Below, piece after piece: positions 45,885 to 55,641 of a stretch of DNA of 64,000 nucleotides (positions are counted from its first letter, which is position 1; each line of letters starts with the position of its first letter). This DNA is from Diphasiastrum complanatum (lineage: Eukaryota; Streptophyta; Lycopodiopsida; Lycopodiales; Lycopodiaceae). The translations under genes and the position numbers were made by a program. The stretch spans positions 9,848,056-9,912,055 of the forward strand of contig CM055108.1 in NCBI GenBank assembly GCA_029204225.1, written 5' to 3'. Below the pieces are notes generated by a model. That model worked only from the letters and a program-made list of their open reading frames with translations, was not told the origin of the DNA and did not search any database.

Positions 45885-47129
45885 TGTTGTAAAGCTACCT
45901 TTACAAGCTTTACTTTCGGCGCCATTGGCGCCAGCTATGTCCCCGGCGCCAGCAGTGCCCCTGCTGCTCCCGGCGCCAACGGCGCCGGCGCCGCTCCCGG
46001 CGCCACTGTGACCAGAATCCAGCCGGCGCCAAGTTCCTATGGCTGAAAATCTTTGATCGGTTCTAGCGGAGTCCAGAGAGCTCAGATCGATGTGCAATCA
46101 CCTCACACGATCTAGGCATGATTAAAGGAAGCCTGGGGATCAATAAAATCTAGAGAGAGAAAATAACTTTCTAGAAAGAGAAAATCCTAGAGAGAGAAAA
46201 ACGTGCTTTACCAGCTTAGGTAGAGTGCTTGTTATGAGGGGAGGTGCCGAATCACACCAATACTATAGGGGAGTGCGGGTTGCGACTCAGGGCGAGCTCC
46301 AACCAAGTCTCAGCCTCCCTTGCTGGAATGTTGTCATGGCTCTCGCCTTGGCATGCTAGCGCCCCGGAGACTAGGGTCGGTCACACACTTGAAATGTAAC
46401 CTTCTCAGATTTATCAATAAAGTGGGATTTTCCTCAAACTGACTCTGATTACCTTCTGGGTTTCAGTGTTCGGTAAAAGCGCCAGTTGTAAGGCCGCTTT
46501 CCAAATTTTTAATTTGGCACATAGCTGAGGGTCGTATCCCGGGACGCCAGCGGTATGCCGTCGGGACCATTCGGTCCGTGGCGCCAGCGGTATGCTGTCG
46601 GGACCATTTGGTCCAGGAACTGGTTGTTTCCATATCTGTCGCGGCTTGTGGTTCTGAGTGTTCCTTGCATGAACGTGAATGGGTTAAGCTCTTGGGGAAC
46701 GGGCTCTAACCTGTCGGCTGAGTTGGATGGCTTGCTTGGGTGGATGTTACCTGTTTATGGCTGTCCAGTCTGGCGTGGCGCCAGGTTGGCTTCCAGCGCT
46801 CGTGACGAAGCTTTCAGTTGGTTAAGTCTGATGTAAGTCAGACCGCTTGCTTGGAATGGATGTTACTCGTTTGTAACGAAGCTTCGAGTTGGTTAAGTTT
46901 GATGTATGTCGGGCGGCTTGCTTGGAGGGAAGTCACCCACATCGGGACCCCCGATCTGGCATGGCGCCAGGTTGGATCTCAATGTTGGTTTTCGGAACTT
47001 CATGTTGGTTAAGTCTGATCGTTGTTGGCGAGTTGGCTGCTTGTATGTCAAGTGGGTTTGGATGGCAAGAGTTGAAGGCTGGGAAGCTAAGTCGTGGTTC
47101 CCGGCTCCCTTTGGGATGCCTGCGCTACA
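45885..47129 (+). repeat. 3' LTR of the non-coding element
   Basis: Same length as the left LTR, with identical translated frames throughout, ending directly before the ATAAC duplication. Confidence 0.93.
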
Positions 47130-47299
47130 ATAACCCTATATTGAGTTTTGACCTATAAAAGATCAATTTTACACATGCAAAAATGCTGATTTTTTAGTAG
47201 AAATCAATCTAGCATGCTCTAGCATTGGTAGCTCCTCCAAATCTTTAATAAATGTGGCCGATCCTTTCATAACCTGAAACACAAGAGCTTTGGATACCA

Positions 47300-47934
47300 T
47301 GTGAAAAATGTCAGATCATTCAAGATCCAATCCATGTCCCTGATCTTTGGTTACAAAAAGGAGCAAACCAACAATCCTGTCAATGTAGAAAAATCAGTAT
47401 CTACATACAAAATGAGATGCAAAATTTAAGAGATACTAATCAAACATGAACCAAAACATAAAATAGAGTTGTTGTTTGTATAATTACAGTACCCTACTAT
47501 GTTTCACACGTGTGGAACCAAAAATAGCCATAAATGATCATTCTACACATAGAATTGTAATATGAGAGTGCACCAATGAATAGTAGAACCCAAAGAGAAC
47601 CATGTATAATGATGAAATGAGAGAGAGAAGAGAGAAGACGTGTGTCTCCAGGAGTTTTATCCTTTTATAGCAGGTCCAAAACCTATTTGGCTACTTGGCT
47701 TTCCCTCCAAATGTAAACCCTATTATTTTTGGGTCTAAATTCAATGTACCCAAAGTTCAAATTTGAATCTCTCTCAAAGTCAACTACCAACTTTACCACA
47801 ATTTCAAAAAGTGTTTACTAAATGTATTTTAAACTAATATACTTTCAAAAAGTTTATCTTTAAGTCTAAAATGAGTTTTGGCCTCATATTGACAATTTAC
47901 CAAAATATGACTAAACTTGTTGAAATCTCTTACA
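47300..47934 (-). repeat. family A LTR (5' LTR of the deleted copia)
   Basis: 635 bp, minus strand begins TGTAAGAGATTTCAACAAG and ends TTTTTCACA before the primer site at 47299-47287. It differs from the mate LTR at a number of bases, so this insertion is older than the element nested inside it. Confidence 0.85.
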
Positions 47935-47939
47935 AAGAA

Positions 47940-48420
47940 CAAGTGCCAAAATTGAAAGATGTTTATGATGGCCCAACTAGGATGCAGCCTATTAATCTTA
48001 GCCTATGAATCTTGCAGAACCAGGAAAATCAGAAAAGATTGTCCAAGTTGGAGCACAACTCACTCCTGAACAGTTTCAAGAGCTACGGACATTGCTTATT
48101 AAGTATCAAGATTGCTTTGCGTGAACTTATAAAGATCTCAAAGGGATTCCGATGTCAGTTATTGAGCATATCATACCCTTAATACCTGATGCAGTTCCAA
48201 AGGTTGCAAAGTTCTACTGTTGTAATTTTAATGTTACATATTTGATAAAAAAGGAGCTTCAGAGATTGCTTGATGCTGATTTCATTTATGAGATCGAGCA
48301 TACCGAATGGGTTTCACTAATTGTCATTGCTTCTAAGAAGAATGGAAAATTGAGAATTTGTGTGAATCTCAAGGCCTTGAACTAAGTAACGAGGAAAGAT
48401 CACTTCCCGTTAGAGTAACG
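47940..48420 (+). pseudogene. gypsy RT, N-terminal part
   Basis: The frame continues the split gypsy: QVPKLKDVYDGPTRMQPINL, then VQVGAQLTPEQFQELRTLLI, a stop, DLKGIPMSVIEHIIPLI and ELQRLLDADFIYEIEHTEWV, with ASKKNGKLRICVNLKALN near the end. These are the conserved entry blocks of Ty3 reverse transcriptase. A stop after LKALN breaks the frame, and part of the palm (including the first catalytic Asp) is deleted. Confidence 0.8.
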
Positions 48421-48429
48421 TAATTTGTT

Positions 48430-49260
48430 TTTAAAGATTATCTACATAAATTTCTTGAAATTTACTTGGATGACCTTGGAGTCCATAGCACAGATACAGA
48501 CCCCTGGATCAATTGAAAAAAGTATTTGAAAGTTGTCGCAAGTATCAAATTTCATTTTTTGGAAAGTGCCATATATGGGTCTCCCATGGAGTTGTTCTTG
48601 GACATGTGATATCAAGACATGGCATTGCCACAGATTATTCCAAAATCAAGACTATTGTGGAATTTCCACCGCCAACAACAAATCGTAGAGTTTATGTATT
48701 TATGGGTCATGCGAATTATTATCAAATTTTCATTATATTTTTTGGTGATCTGGCGAGACCCATATACAAACTGACTATTGTTTCTATTTGGACAGTAGAG
48801 GCATTAGAAGCCTTTGAGAAATTAAAAAAAGCATTAGCTTCAGCACCAATACTGCGTGCTCCAGATTGGACGATTGAATTTCATGTTCACACTGATTTCT
48901 CAAAATAGTGCAATTGGATTAGTTTTGACGCAGCCATGTGAATATAAGAAGGACTATCCGATACGATCTGTAAGCATACAACTTACAAATCTAGAGAAGA
49001 ACTATTCAACAACAGAACCATGATTTTTTCTATACGAAAATTTCGACATTACCTCATGGAAATGCGCTTTGTATTTTATAAGAATCACCAGCCATTGTTT
49101 TATTTGGTAAACAAGACCTGCAATACTATTGCGAGATGGTTACTTTTACTGATTGAATTTGATTTCCGAATTGTGGTTCGTAAGGAAAAGCAACATTATC
49201 TTGTCGACCAGACCTGGAAAACCTTCGCCAGACCTAGAAAACCTTCGTCGGATAGGTTCA
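48430..49260 (+). pseudogene. gypsy RT connection and RNase H
   Basis: A YLDD-like box (EIYLDDLGVHST) is visible near 48460-48490 in a shifted frame. Frame 48513-48908 then gives HGVVLGHVISRHGIATD, FPPPTTNRRVYVFMGHANYY and KLKKALASAPILRAPDWTIE, and 49020-49394 contains MIFSIRKFRHYLMEMRFVFY and IARWLLLLIEFDFRIVVRKE. RNase H motifs are present, but frames are broken. Integrase should follow and was not found. Confidence 0.8.
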
Positions 49261-49509
49261 GTGCTTCAGAATCCTTTGTTGACATGTTTATAATCTATTT
49301 TCATAGACTGAGCAAGCCTACAAATTTTTGTCCAGAACTGATCAGCCAAACTAGTATTTTGTGTAATGAACCCTCCAAATTCACCTATAAGTAGGCTGAA
49401 TTCGATTCATTTCTCACTTGTGCTAGCGGAGCTCTTGCAAATTTTTCTCGCAACCAAAACTTTCTGCCAACAGTTTTCTGCCTTCTGAGATACACTCGCA
49501 CTTACTTTC

Positions 49510-50060
49510 CAGTCACCATGTCTTCTACTGACACCTCTTAGTCTCCGAAATACTCCGTTCATCATGGTGTTCCAACTACAATGGACATCATGATGCTCCC
49601 TGGCGCAAACATGGTCGCTCAATGGACGACCCTTGCTAGGCCATTGCTCATAGCAATGAGAATCTACGAGCATGCTTTCTCTAGAAAAATCAACATGCAC
49701 TTCATTACCATGGCCTTTAGCACGTGGACCGAGGACAAGTCTAAGTTTTACATCACTTTTCAGACTATCACACACAAGGTGCATGTTACTGAAGCCGCCT
49801 TTGCTGCCATAGGAATCACATCTGATAAGGAGCCATCTCTAAACCATAAGCATGCCAAAAACGTGATCAAGCCGTTCATTGACACCTCAGTCTTGCTGCA
49901 ATGATGGGAGGCTCCTGAGAATCTCGATTCACAACTTGGACAATCTCAAAGTGGATCGCCGGAGCCCATCGTTGTTTTTTGCCGCACAACCTAAATCTCA
50001 ACACTGCCTGACTCGATTTCATGGAGAAGGTGCAATATCATTTAATAAAGATTCAACATG
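49510..50060 (+). pseudogene. accessory ORF between RNase H and the 3' LTR
   Basis: The open part 49581-49904 reads MDIMMLPGANMVAQWTTLAR, IYEHAFSRKINMHFITMAFS, KSKFYITFQTITHKVHVTEA and AFAAIGITSDKE. Upstream, after a stop, is MSSTDTS. The pattern of a short beta-like stretch, VTEAAF and GIxSDKEPS resembles the VITEGF...GLPMDGSMP part of the accessory ORF at 30640-31070. No enzyme motif. Unknown function. Confidence 0.45.
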
Positions 50061-50117
50061 ATGCAAATAAAAGCCCACAATAACTGCATCTTGCAGGTGT
50101 CATGGGACCGCCACCAG

Positions 50118-50395
50118 TTTTGGTGGGGGATATTGTTGGAGGGTTTGTGGATCCCAAGGCAACGCTAACCATGTTAATAAGTGAGAGGGATTCGGCACCC
50201 TGCGTGCATAAGTCCAACCCGATGATCACATAGTTATTTGATAATTAGAAAGTCAATAAAAGAAATTTTGACCTTTTTTGCGGGACTTTTAATGTCACAA
50301 GGCCTAAATGTCAAGCTAGTGAATAAAATAGAGGTTCCCACCAAAATTAGTTCAAATTCAAATTCAAATTGGGTCCTCTAATTAATGCAAGAGTT
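50118..50395 (+). repeat. polypurine tract and partial LTR of the gypsy element
   Basis: A TTTGGTGGGGGATA tract precedes TGTTGGAGGGTTTGTGG at 50134. The LTR is lost after about 50395, where a family A LTR fragment (minus) begins. A triplicated AAATTC unit lies at about 50350-50372. Confidence 0.65.
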
Positions 50396-50520
50396 TTGAT
50401 GAAAGAGATGTAAACTCAACAAGAAACTGATCAAACATCAAACATATGACAAAATGACGTTGTTGTCCATACAATAACAGTACCCTACTATATTTCCCAT
50501 GTGTGGATCCAAATGCATAC
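50396..50520 (-). repeat. fragment of family A LTR
   Basis: Matches the 58510-58640 part of the right-arm LTR, including CAAACATATGACAAAATGA and ATTTCCCATGTGTGGATCC. Confidence 0.75.
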
Positions 50521-50957
50521 CAAAGTAGCTAGTTTCACCATATCTTGACAATTTGCACACATCCACATGAAATAGCTCAAACATGAGATAGAAAAAGTAA
50601 AGTAAACTTGAACAACACTTGCTTGTTGTTCTTTTGACCTTACTTGAGTCTTCATACACCTATAAAACATATCCAAAATATAAATGACCCTCCTTTGATG
50701 CTCTTGATTTTCATCAGCAAAACCAACCTAGAATGCTAGTATAACTTCAACATCAAAATGATGCAAAACAATGTAGCTAGTTTGACCATATCTAGCAAAT
50801 TTGCACACATTCACATGAAAGTGCTCAAAAATGAGATAGAAAAAGTAAAGTAACAACACTTCTTTGCTACTCCTTCGACCTTACTTGAGTCTTCAAGCAC
50901 TTACAAAAATAGATCCAAAAGATCTTTTCCATTTGGCCCTCCTTTGATGCTTTTGAC
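50518..50957. repeat. diverged tandem duplication of about 250 bp
   Basis: Blocks such as GTAGCTAGTTT(C/G)ACCATATCT, TGAGATAGAAAAAGTAAAGT and CCCTCCTTTGATGC occur twice, in the same order and spacing, at 50525-50708 and 50772-50957. Confidence 0.8.
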
Positions 50958-51059
50958 TACCTCCAAATTGCCACCTTTCCTTTTGTGTTGTTGAAGCCCT
51001 TTGAGACCAACCTCTTGATCTTCCACTTGAACATCAAAGATATGAATATCTTCAAACCT

Positions 51060-51384
51060 AAACCTCTGGAAATACTATCTCTCAAACATATGATCTAGAT
51101 CCAACAAAATCTCATCAATGGTTGATCTCGAATCTTTACAAAGGTTAGTGAGAACAATGTCACCATCATAAATCAAAAGATAGACTCCAAACTTTCCATC
51201 CAACATGAAGTAGAGTAGGTGAAGATGACTATCAAACCTAATAAATCCAGCCAACTTGAGTCCATAACAAACCTCAATAAGCTCACCAATGAGATCTCCC
51301 TTGCCTTGAAGAAATTGCCTCTCGATTTGCTCCATGTAGTCTTCTTCAACCAACTTTTTGCCATCTTGATCATGAGTGATCAAA
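51060..51384 (-). pseudogene. copia RT scrap, copy 1
   Basis: The minus frame reads EDYMEQIERQFLQGKGDLIG and ELIEVCYGL, corresponding to the copia RT stretch with YMDQPEGF...KSLYGLK, followed by LLIYDGDIVLTN in place of the YVDD box (YDGD here, so the catalytic pair is altered). Homologous to 54302-54600. It is interrupted at 51385 by a MITE. Confidence 0.65.
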
Positions 51385-51761
51385 CATTAGAGGAGTTCTA
51401 AATCCCAAAAAGGCCCTTTGTAAAGATTCTTTTTATATTTTTTCTCAAATTTTTCTTACACATGGACCAATCAAAATACTCAAATTTGAAATCTACGTAA
51501 CGTAACTTTTTGAGTCCACATTTTGATTCCATACTAAAAATGACATAACTTTTTAGTGGTAAGTCCAAATTTAGCGAAGTTTGGTGCATTAAAAAGTGCT
51601 CGACAAGGGCTTTCCAATGATATGTTAGATGCATACTTTTGAGCTACGATTAAAAAGTTATGGCAAGTCAAAAGTATTAGTATTATAATATTTTAATAAT
51701 AAAAAAGGCATCTTGAAAGAATTCTTAAAGGGTCTTTTTGGAACTCAAAACTCCTCTAATG
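51385..51761. mobile_element. MITE with CATTAGAGGAGTT terminal inverted repeats, copy 2
   Basis: Same 13-bp inverted termini as at 40479-40832 and 377 bp long. The related sequence at 54535-54560 lacks it, giving a filled/empty pair. Target-site duplication unclear. Confidence 0.85.
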
Positions 51762-51784
51762 TCACAATCATATAATCCTTTGAG

Positions 51785-51960
51785 TTGATGAATGTGAAAA
51801 ATTCAGCAACTTCACATGTGTGGGGAACCACACCAAAAGTGTGAATGATCTTTACCATGTTTTATGGTAACACACAAATCACCTGCAGAGTGATATTACA
51901 ATCTACCAACAGATCTGAGGCTAGAACACAATCTAGAATGCTACAGATCAAAGCTACACT
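51785..51960 (-). repeat. fragment of family B LTR
   Basis: Matches 55645-55820, including CAACTTCACATGTGTGGGGA and AATGATCTTTACCATG. Confidence 0.75.
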
Positions 51961-51964
51961 AATT

Positions 51965-52139
51965 TCTCACAAATAGGGAAAGAGTTAGAAATCAGTTTTG
52001 ATCTGATTATTATAAGCTTCAAATGTGATACTGTAATAAATGTACAGACTATTTTCAGTACTGATCAGGACGTGACCCACTATCATTATATCAGTCGGGC
52101 ACTTGTCCCGTAGCCGACTACTTGGGTTAGCCGAGTAGC
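51965..52139 (+). repeat. fragment of family C LTR
   Basis: Matches the reverse of 23080-23245. Cut by the start of the family A LTR at 52140. Confidence 0.75.
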
Positions 52140-52792
52140 TGTGAGAGATTTCAACTAGTTTAGTCTAGTTTAGTCACATATTGGTAAATTGTCAATAAGA
52201 GGCCAAAACTCATTTTAGACTTAGAGATAAACTCTTTGAAGTTATATTAGTTAAAAATACATTCAATAAACACTTCTTGAAAGTGTGGGAAAGTTGGTAG
52301 TCGAGTTTGAGAGAGATTGAAATTCGAACTTTGGGTACATTGAATCTAGACCCAAAAATAGTAGGGTTTACATTTTGGAGGGAAAGCCAAGTGGCCAAAT
52401 AGGGTTTGAAACTCTATAAAAGGATGTAAGTCATGGAGAGACACATCTTCTCTCTTCTCTCTTTCATTTCATCATTATACATGGTTCTCTTTGGGTTTTA
52501 CTACTCATTGGTGCACTATCTTGGTGATATCTTGCAATCTTGTGTGTAGAATGCTCATATTTTGCTATTCTCAGTTCCACACGTGTGAAATATAGTAGGG
52601 TACTGTAATTGTACAGACATCAAGGATATTTTATGTTTTGGTTCATGTTTGATCAGTATCTCTTAGAGTTTGCATCTCATTTTGTATGTAGATGCTGATT
52701 TTTCTACATTGGCAGGATTGTTGGTTTGTTCCTTATTGTAACCAAAGATCAGGGACATGGATTGGATCTTGAATGATCTGAAATCCTTCACA
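52140..52792 (+). repeat. family A 5' LTR with primer site
   Basis: 653 bp from TGTGAGAGATTTCAACTAG to CCTTCACA, followed directly by the tRNA-Met primer site. A TATAAAAGG box lies near 52415 and a short CT tract near 52447. Confidence 0.88.
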
Positions 52793-53336
52793 TGGTATCA
52801 GAGCTCTTGTGTTTCAGGTTATGAAAGCCATCTTTAGCAAGGATTTGGAGGAGTTATCAATGCTAGAGCATGCTAGATTGATCTCTACTCAAAAATCAAC
52901 ATTTTTGCATATGTAGATTGGATCTTTGTAGGTCAGAACTCAATATAGGGTTATATACTTGATCAATTCCGACTTCACACTTGGCTTACTGGATTTATAT
53001 GACTTTTGGTGCATTAGGAAGGTCTCATTGGAGTCTACAAGAAGATATATTAAGTTTCTAGAAATTGTATATAGAATTTGAGATATTCACTTTTTTGTGA
53101 TTTTGTCAAAACCCTATTTTTGATTGGATCTCTAGTTTGTGAGGTTACTGAAATTTGTTTGAGTGTGTTTCAATCTTAGGAAGTGGCAAGAATCATTAGA
53201 TTGAGGATAGATCATAGGTTGATCAAGATTTCACTATTCTATGTGTTGATTTTCTAGTTAGAAGTGCTAGAAGAGATTTGAGAGGTTCCATATCTTTGTG
53301 ATTTCTTCTTGAGTTCATTTGTAGACATTCAAGAGA

Positions 53337-53790
53337 ATGCTTTGTGCATTGGAACAAGTTGAAAGGAGAATATCAGGTCACTTCAACATGGCTACAAGTG
53401 GAGGCTTTATGTTGGAGAGCAATGATAGGCTTACCTCAATCAACTATTCTACTTGGAAGGTGAGGATGGAGTCCTTATTGGAGATGAATGAGTTGATGGA
53501 GATTGTTGCAGGTGTGGAGGAGAGGCCTCAAGCACCTCAAGATCAAGTGAGGTATTACAAGTGAGCAAGGAAAGCTCTACACATGATTAAGATGAATGTT
53601 ACCAATGAACTTCTCAAGGAAGTTGGTAAGTGCACATCATCTTTGGAGGCTTGGGAAGCTTTGAAGAAGCTTTATGAATTTAAGAGTTCTTACTCTTAGG
53701 AGGCAAATCTTTCAAAGTTTGCAAAAGAAGGAAGAGAGTACTCATGCTTTTGTTTTGAGGGTTAAGGCATTCAATGATGAATTAGCATGA
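53337..53790 (+). pseudogene. copia gag, N-terminal part
   Basis: MATSGGFMLESNDRL at 53388 followed by INYSTWKVRMESLLEMNEL, then a stop at 53564. In shifted frames there is LEAWEALKKLYE and VLRVKAFNDELA. Close relative of 19080-19500. A deletion removes the zinc knuckle. Confidence 0.8.
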
Positions 53791-53818
53791 TGAGGATCAA
53801 GGTGGTGGTGATTCTCTT

Positions 53819-54300
53819 TTGATGTGTTCTTCAAGTCCAATATCAAGTGAAGGTGACAAAGATTCATGGTGGATTGATAGTGGAGCTAGTTCACACATGA
53901 CTAGTCACAAGGAGTTATTTACTTCTTTGGTCACTTATGATGGAGCCAAGAAAGCAATTCACATGGCCAATGGTGGTGAATGTGTGATTGAAGGTATTGG
54001 TTCATTTCCTATTTGTCTCTCTACTAATAGGAAAGCAAGACTTGATGGTGTTCTTTACATTCCTTCACTTTCAAAGAATTTGTTAAGTGTTGGTCAAATG
54101 ATAGAGAAATGATACATGGTAAAGTTTGGTGGTGATGCTTGTTTCATTACAAAAGAGGAAATCTTGGTTGCTAGGGGCAATAGACAAGGTAGACTTTTCA
54201 AGCTTGATTCTTTTGTTATGGCAAACAAAAAGGATGGAATGGAAAAGGAGATTGGTCTCAACAACAAGATCTCATCAAAGCTTGATCTTGATCTTCCATA
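53819..54300 (+). pseudogene. copia protease and GAG-pre-integrase start
   Basis: SWWIDSGASSHMTSHKELF (protease active site DSGAS intact), IHMANGGECVIEGIGSFPIC, VLYIPSLSKNLLSVGQMIEK, then TGA, then YMVKFGGDACFITKEEILVA. It ends where the sequence inverts at 54301. A homologous region is at 57107-57650 (minus). Confidence 0.85.
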
Positions 54301-54650
54301 AAGGTTAGTGAAAACAATGTCACCATCATAAATCAAAAGATAGATTTCAAACTTTCCATCCAATTTGAAGTAGAGTAGGTGAAGATGAGTATCAAACCTA
54401 ATAAATCCAGCCTTTTTGAGTCCATAACAAACCTCAATAAGCTCACCAATGAGATCTCCCTTGCCTTGAAAAAATTGCCTCTCGATTTGCTCCATGTAGT
54501 CTTCTCCAACCAACCTTTTGCCATCTTGATCATGAGTGATCAATTTACAATCATAGAATCCTTTGAGTTGATGAAGAGTCTCAACATCATCAGAGATGTT
54601 CAATTTGATGATATGACGAGCAATTCTTGCTCTTTTCTTTAACCTTTGAG
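54301..54650 (-). pseudogene. copia RT scrap, copy 2
   Basis: Homologous to 51060-51384, with EDYMEQIERQFFQGKGDLIG, CYGLKKAGFIRFDTHLHLLY and LLIYDGDIVFTN. It shares the YDGD change, so the two copies come from an already mutated source. It carries the empty MITE site. Confidence 0.65.
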
Positions 54651-54839
54651 CCTCATCAAAACTTTAGGTTCAACTTTAATTCCTAATACTATGTCCATTA
54701 CACCATAAAGAACCAACAAAGATTCTTTCCTATCCTTCCAAACTGAATAGTTGGAGGTATCTAGTCTCTCACTAGCTTCAAAGAAAAAATCTCCTGCAGA
54801 TGCCATGAATGTGAATACTCCTTGTAAATTGGACAACAA
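54639..54839 (-). pseudogene. copia gag N-terminal scrap
   Basis: The minus frame reads MASAGDFFFEASERLDTSNY followed by SVWKDRKESLLVLYGVMDI, a diverged version of the gag start motif found at 19090 and 53388. It joins the RT scrap directly, so the internal domains in between are deleted. Confidence 0.65.
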
Positions 54840-55109
54840 AATGGAATTGCATGTGTTGCTTCTCTTTCGCTATAGGAACCAAATCCTATGCAAAATCTTG
54901 CAACAACTATGTGAGATCTTGCTCACAATAGAAACTCAATCAAATTGAATTTGTTGCTACTTTTTCAATCTAGAATCTAACTTGAAAAGTTGATCCAACC
55001 TATTGAAATCATGCCATAGAATATGTGAGAATATCTCACAACAGAGAACCAATCAACTTGAATTTGGATCTAGCCTCTATTTACTGATGAAGCACTTACA
55101 ATTCTGATG
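54840..55109. other. copia leader remnants, no gene
   Basis: AT-rich sequence between the gag scrap and the right arm of the inverted duplication. Confidence 0.4.
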
Positions 55110-55627
55110 TCAAATTTTCCCACGAGTTTCAAATGAATGAAAAACACTCTAGAAACACACATGCAACTCAAACACAACCCTTTGTGTGAAATGATGTGAC
55201 TATGACAACAAAAACTTGTCTTATCCAATTCTATCTTTGATTGAGTACACAAACTGTGAATGATGAATCATGCATGCAATATATTCAAATAGAAAAGTGT
55301 CTACTCGGATTTTGGGTCTCTCCCTACCCTTCTTTAAGAGCTTATAAATCCTACTATGGGCATCAGAATGAATTGAAACCAATTGCAATGGAAAGTAGAC
55401 TCTTCTAGCGTTCCAACAAGCTACCATGTCAGTACCTTTGGACCTAGCATCAAGGAAATAGAATGAAATGATGTATTCTCTGTTTTGGACTGAAAATATC
55501 AGTTCTAACCTCATTTATCCAAAAACTATTCAAGAATAGATAGCAAAAAAGTGCTAAACAGCTTCCTAGCTTGAATTGTCACAAAATTCTTCATACACCT
55601 GATGTTAGTAGCATTCAAAGCATGGTA

Positions 55628-55641
55628 TGGCTATGATACCA
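55628..55641 (-). promoter_or_regulatory. primer binding site of the family B element
   Basis: The minus strand reads TGGTATCATAGCCA, a one-base variant of the left-arm site. Confidence 0.7.

Larger units (their letters stand above)
42521..47129 (+). mobile_element. non-coding LTR element (LARD-like) with TSD ATAAC
   Basis: LTRs 42521-43765 and 45885-47129 are each 1245 bp, begin TGTTGTAAAGCTACC and end GATGCCTGCGCTACA. The offset is constant (3364 bp) from end to end, so there are no indels, and I saw no substitution. Target-site duplication ATAAC at 42516-42520 and 47130-47134. A primer site (TGGTATCAGAGCC) follows the left LTR by two bases and a purine tract (AAAGGTGGGGTGGA) precedes the right LTR. 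The 2119-bp internal region has no gag or pol, so it must move with enzymes supplied in trans. It is GC-richer than its surroundings. Orientation is given by primer site and purine tract. Confidence 0.93.
41749..47934 (-). mobile_element. internally deleted copia derivative (family A) with TSD AAGAA
   Basis: LTRs at 47300-47934 and 41749-42387 in minus orientation. Between them are only a primer site (TGGTATCCAAAGC on the minus strand), a leader of about 280 bp and a purine tract GAAGAGGGAG, once the later insertion at 42521-47134 is removed. Empty length is about 1.57 kb. Target-site duplication AAGAA at 41744-41748 and 47935-47939. It has no coding capacity and resembles TRIM-type elements in layout, though its LTRs are longer. 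Confidence 0.9.
41040..50395 (+). mobile_element. Ty3/gypsy-type element, split by nested insertions
   Basis: Gag and zinc knuckles at 41040-41748 continue in the same orientation at 47940 with protease-RT linker, RT (48000-48900), RNase H (48900-49260), an accessory ORF (49510-50060), a purine tract and a partial LTR (50134-50395). Between 41749 and 47934 a copia derivative with target-site duplication AAGAA interrupts it. Integrase appears to be missing, and the 5' LTR was not found. Frame breaks are common, so it is inactive. Confidence 0.75.
52140..54300 (+). mobile_element. copia family A, 5' LTR, gag and protease part
   Basis: LTR 52140-52792, primer site TGGTATCAGAGCTC at 52793, leader, gag N-terminus at about 53388, then a deletion joining to protease and GAG-pre-integrase (53819-54300). 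Sequence then switches to a minus-strand RT scrap. No 3' LTR. Confidence 0.85.

Noticed and set aside
42521-47129. Segmental duplication by misassembly as explanation for the two identical 1.2-kb regions
   Set aside because: TG/CA ends, primer site, purine tract and 5-bp target duplications fit LTRs precisely.
49407-49784. 125-codon minus-strand frame
   Set aside because: Antisense to the accessory ORF, which shows better family-like patterning on the plus strand.
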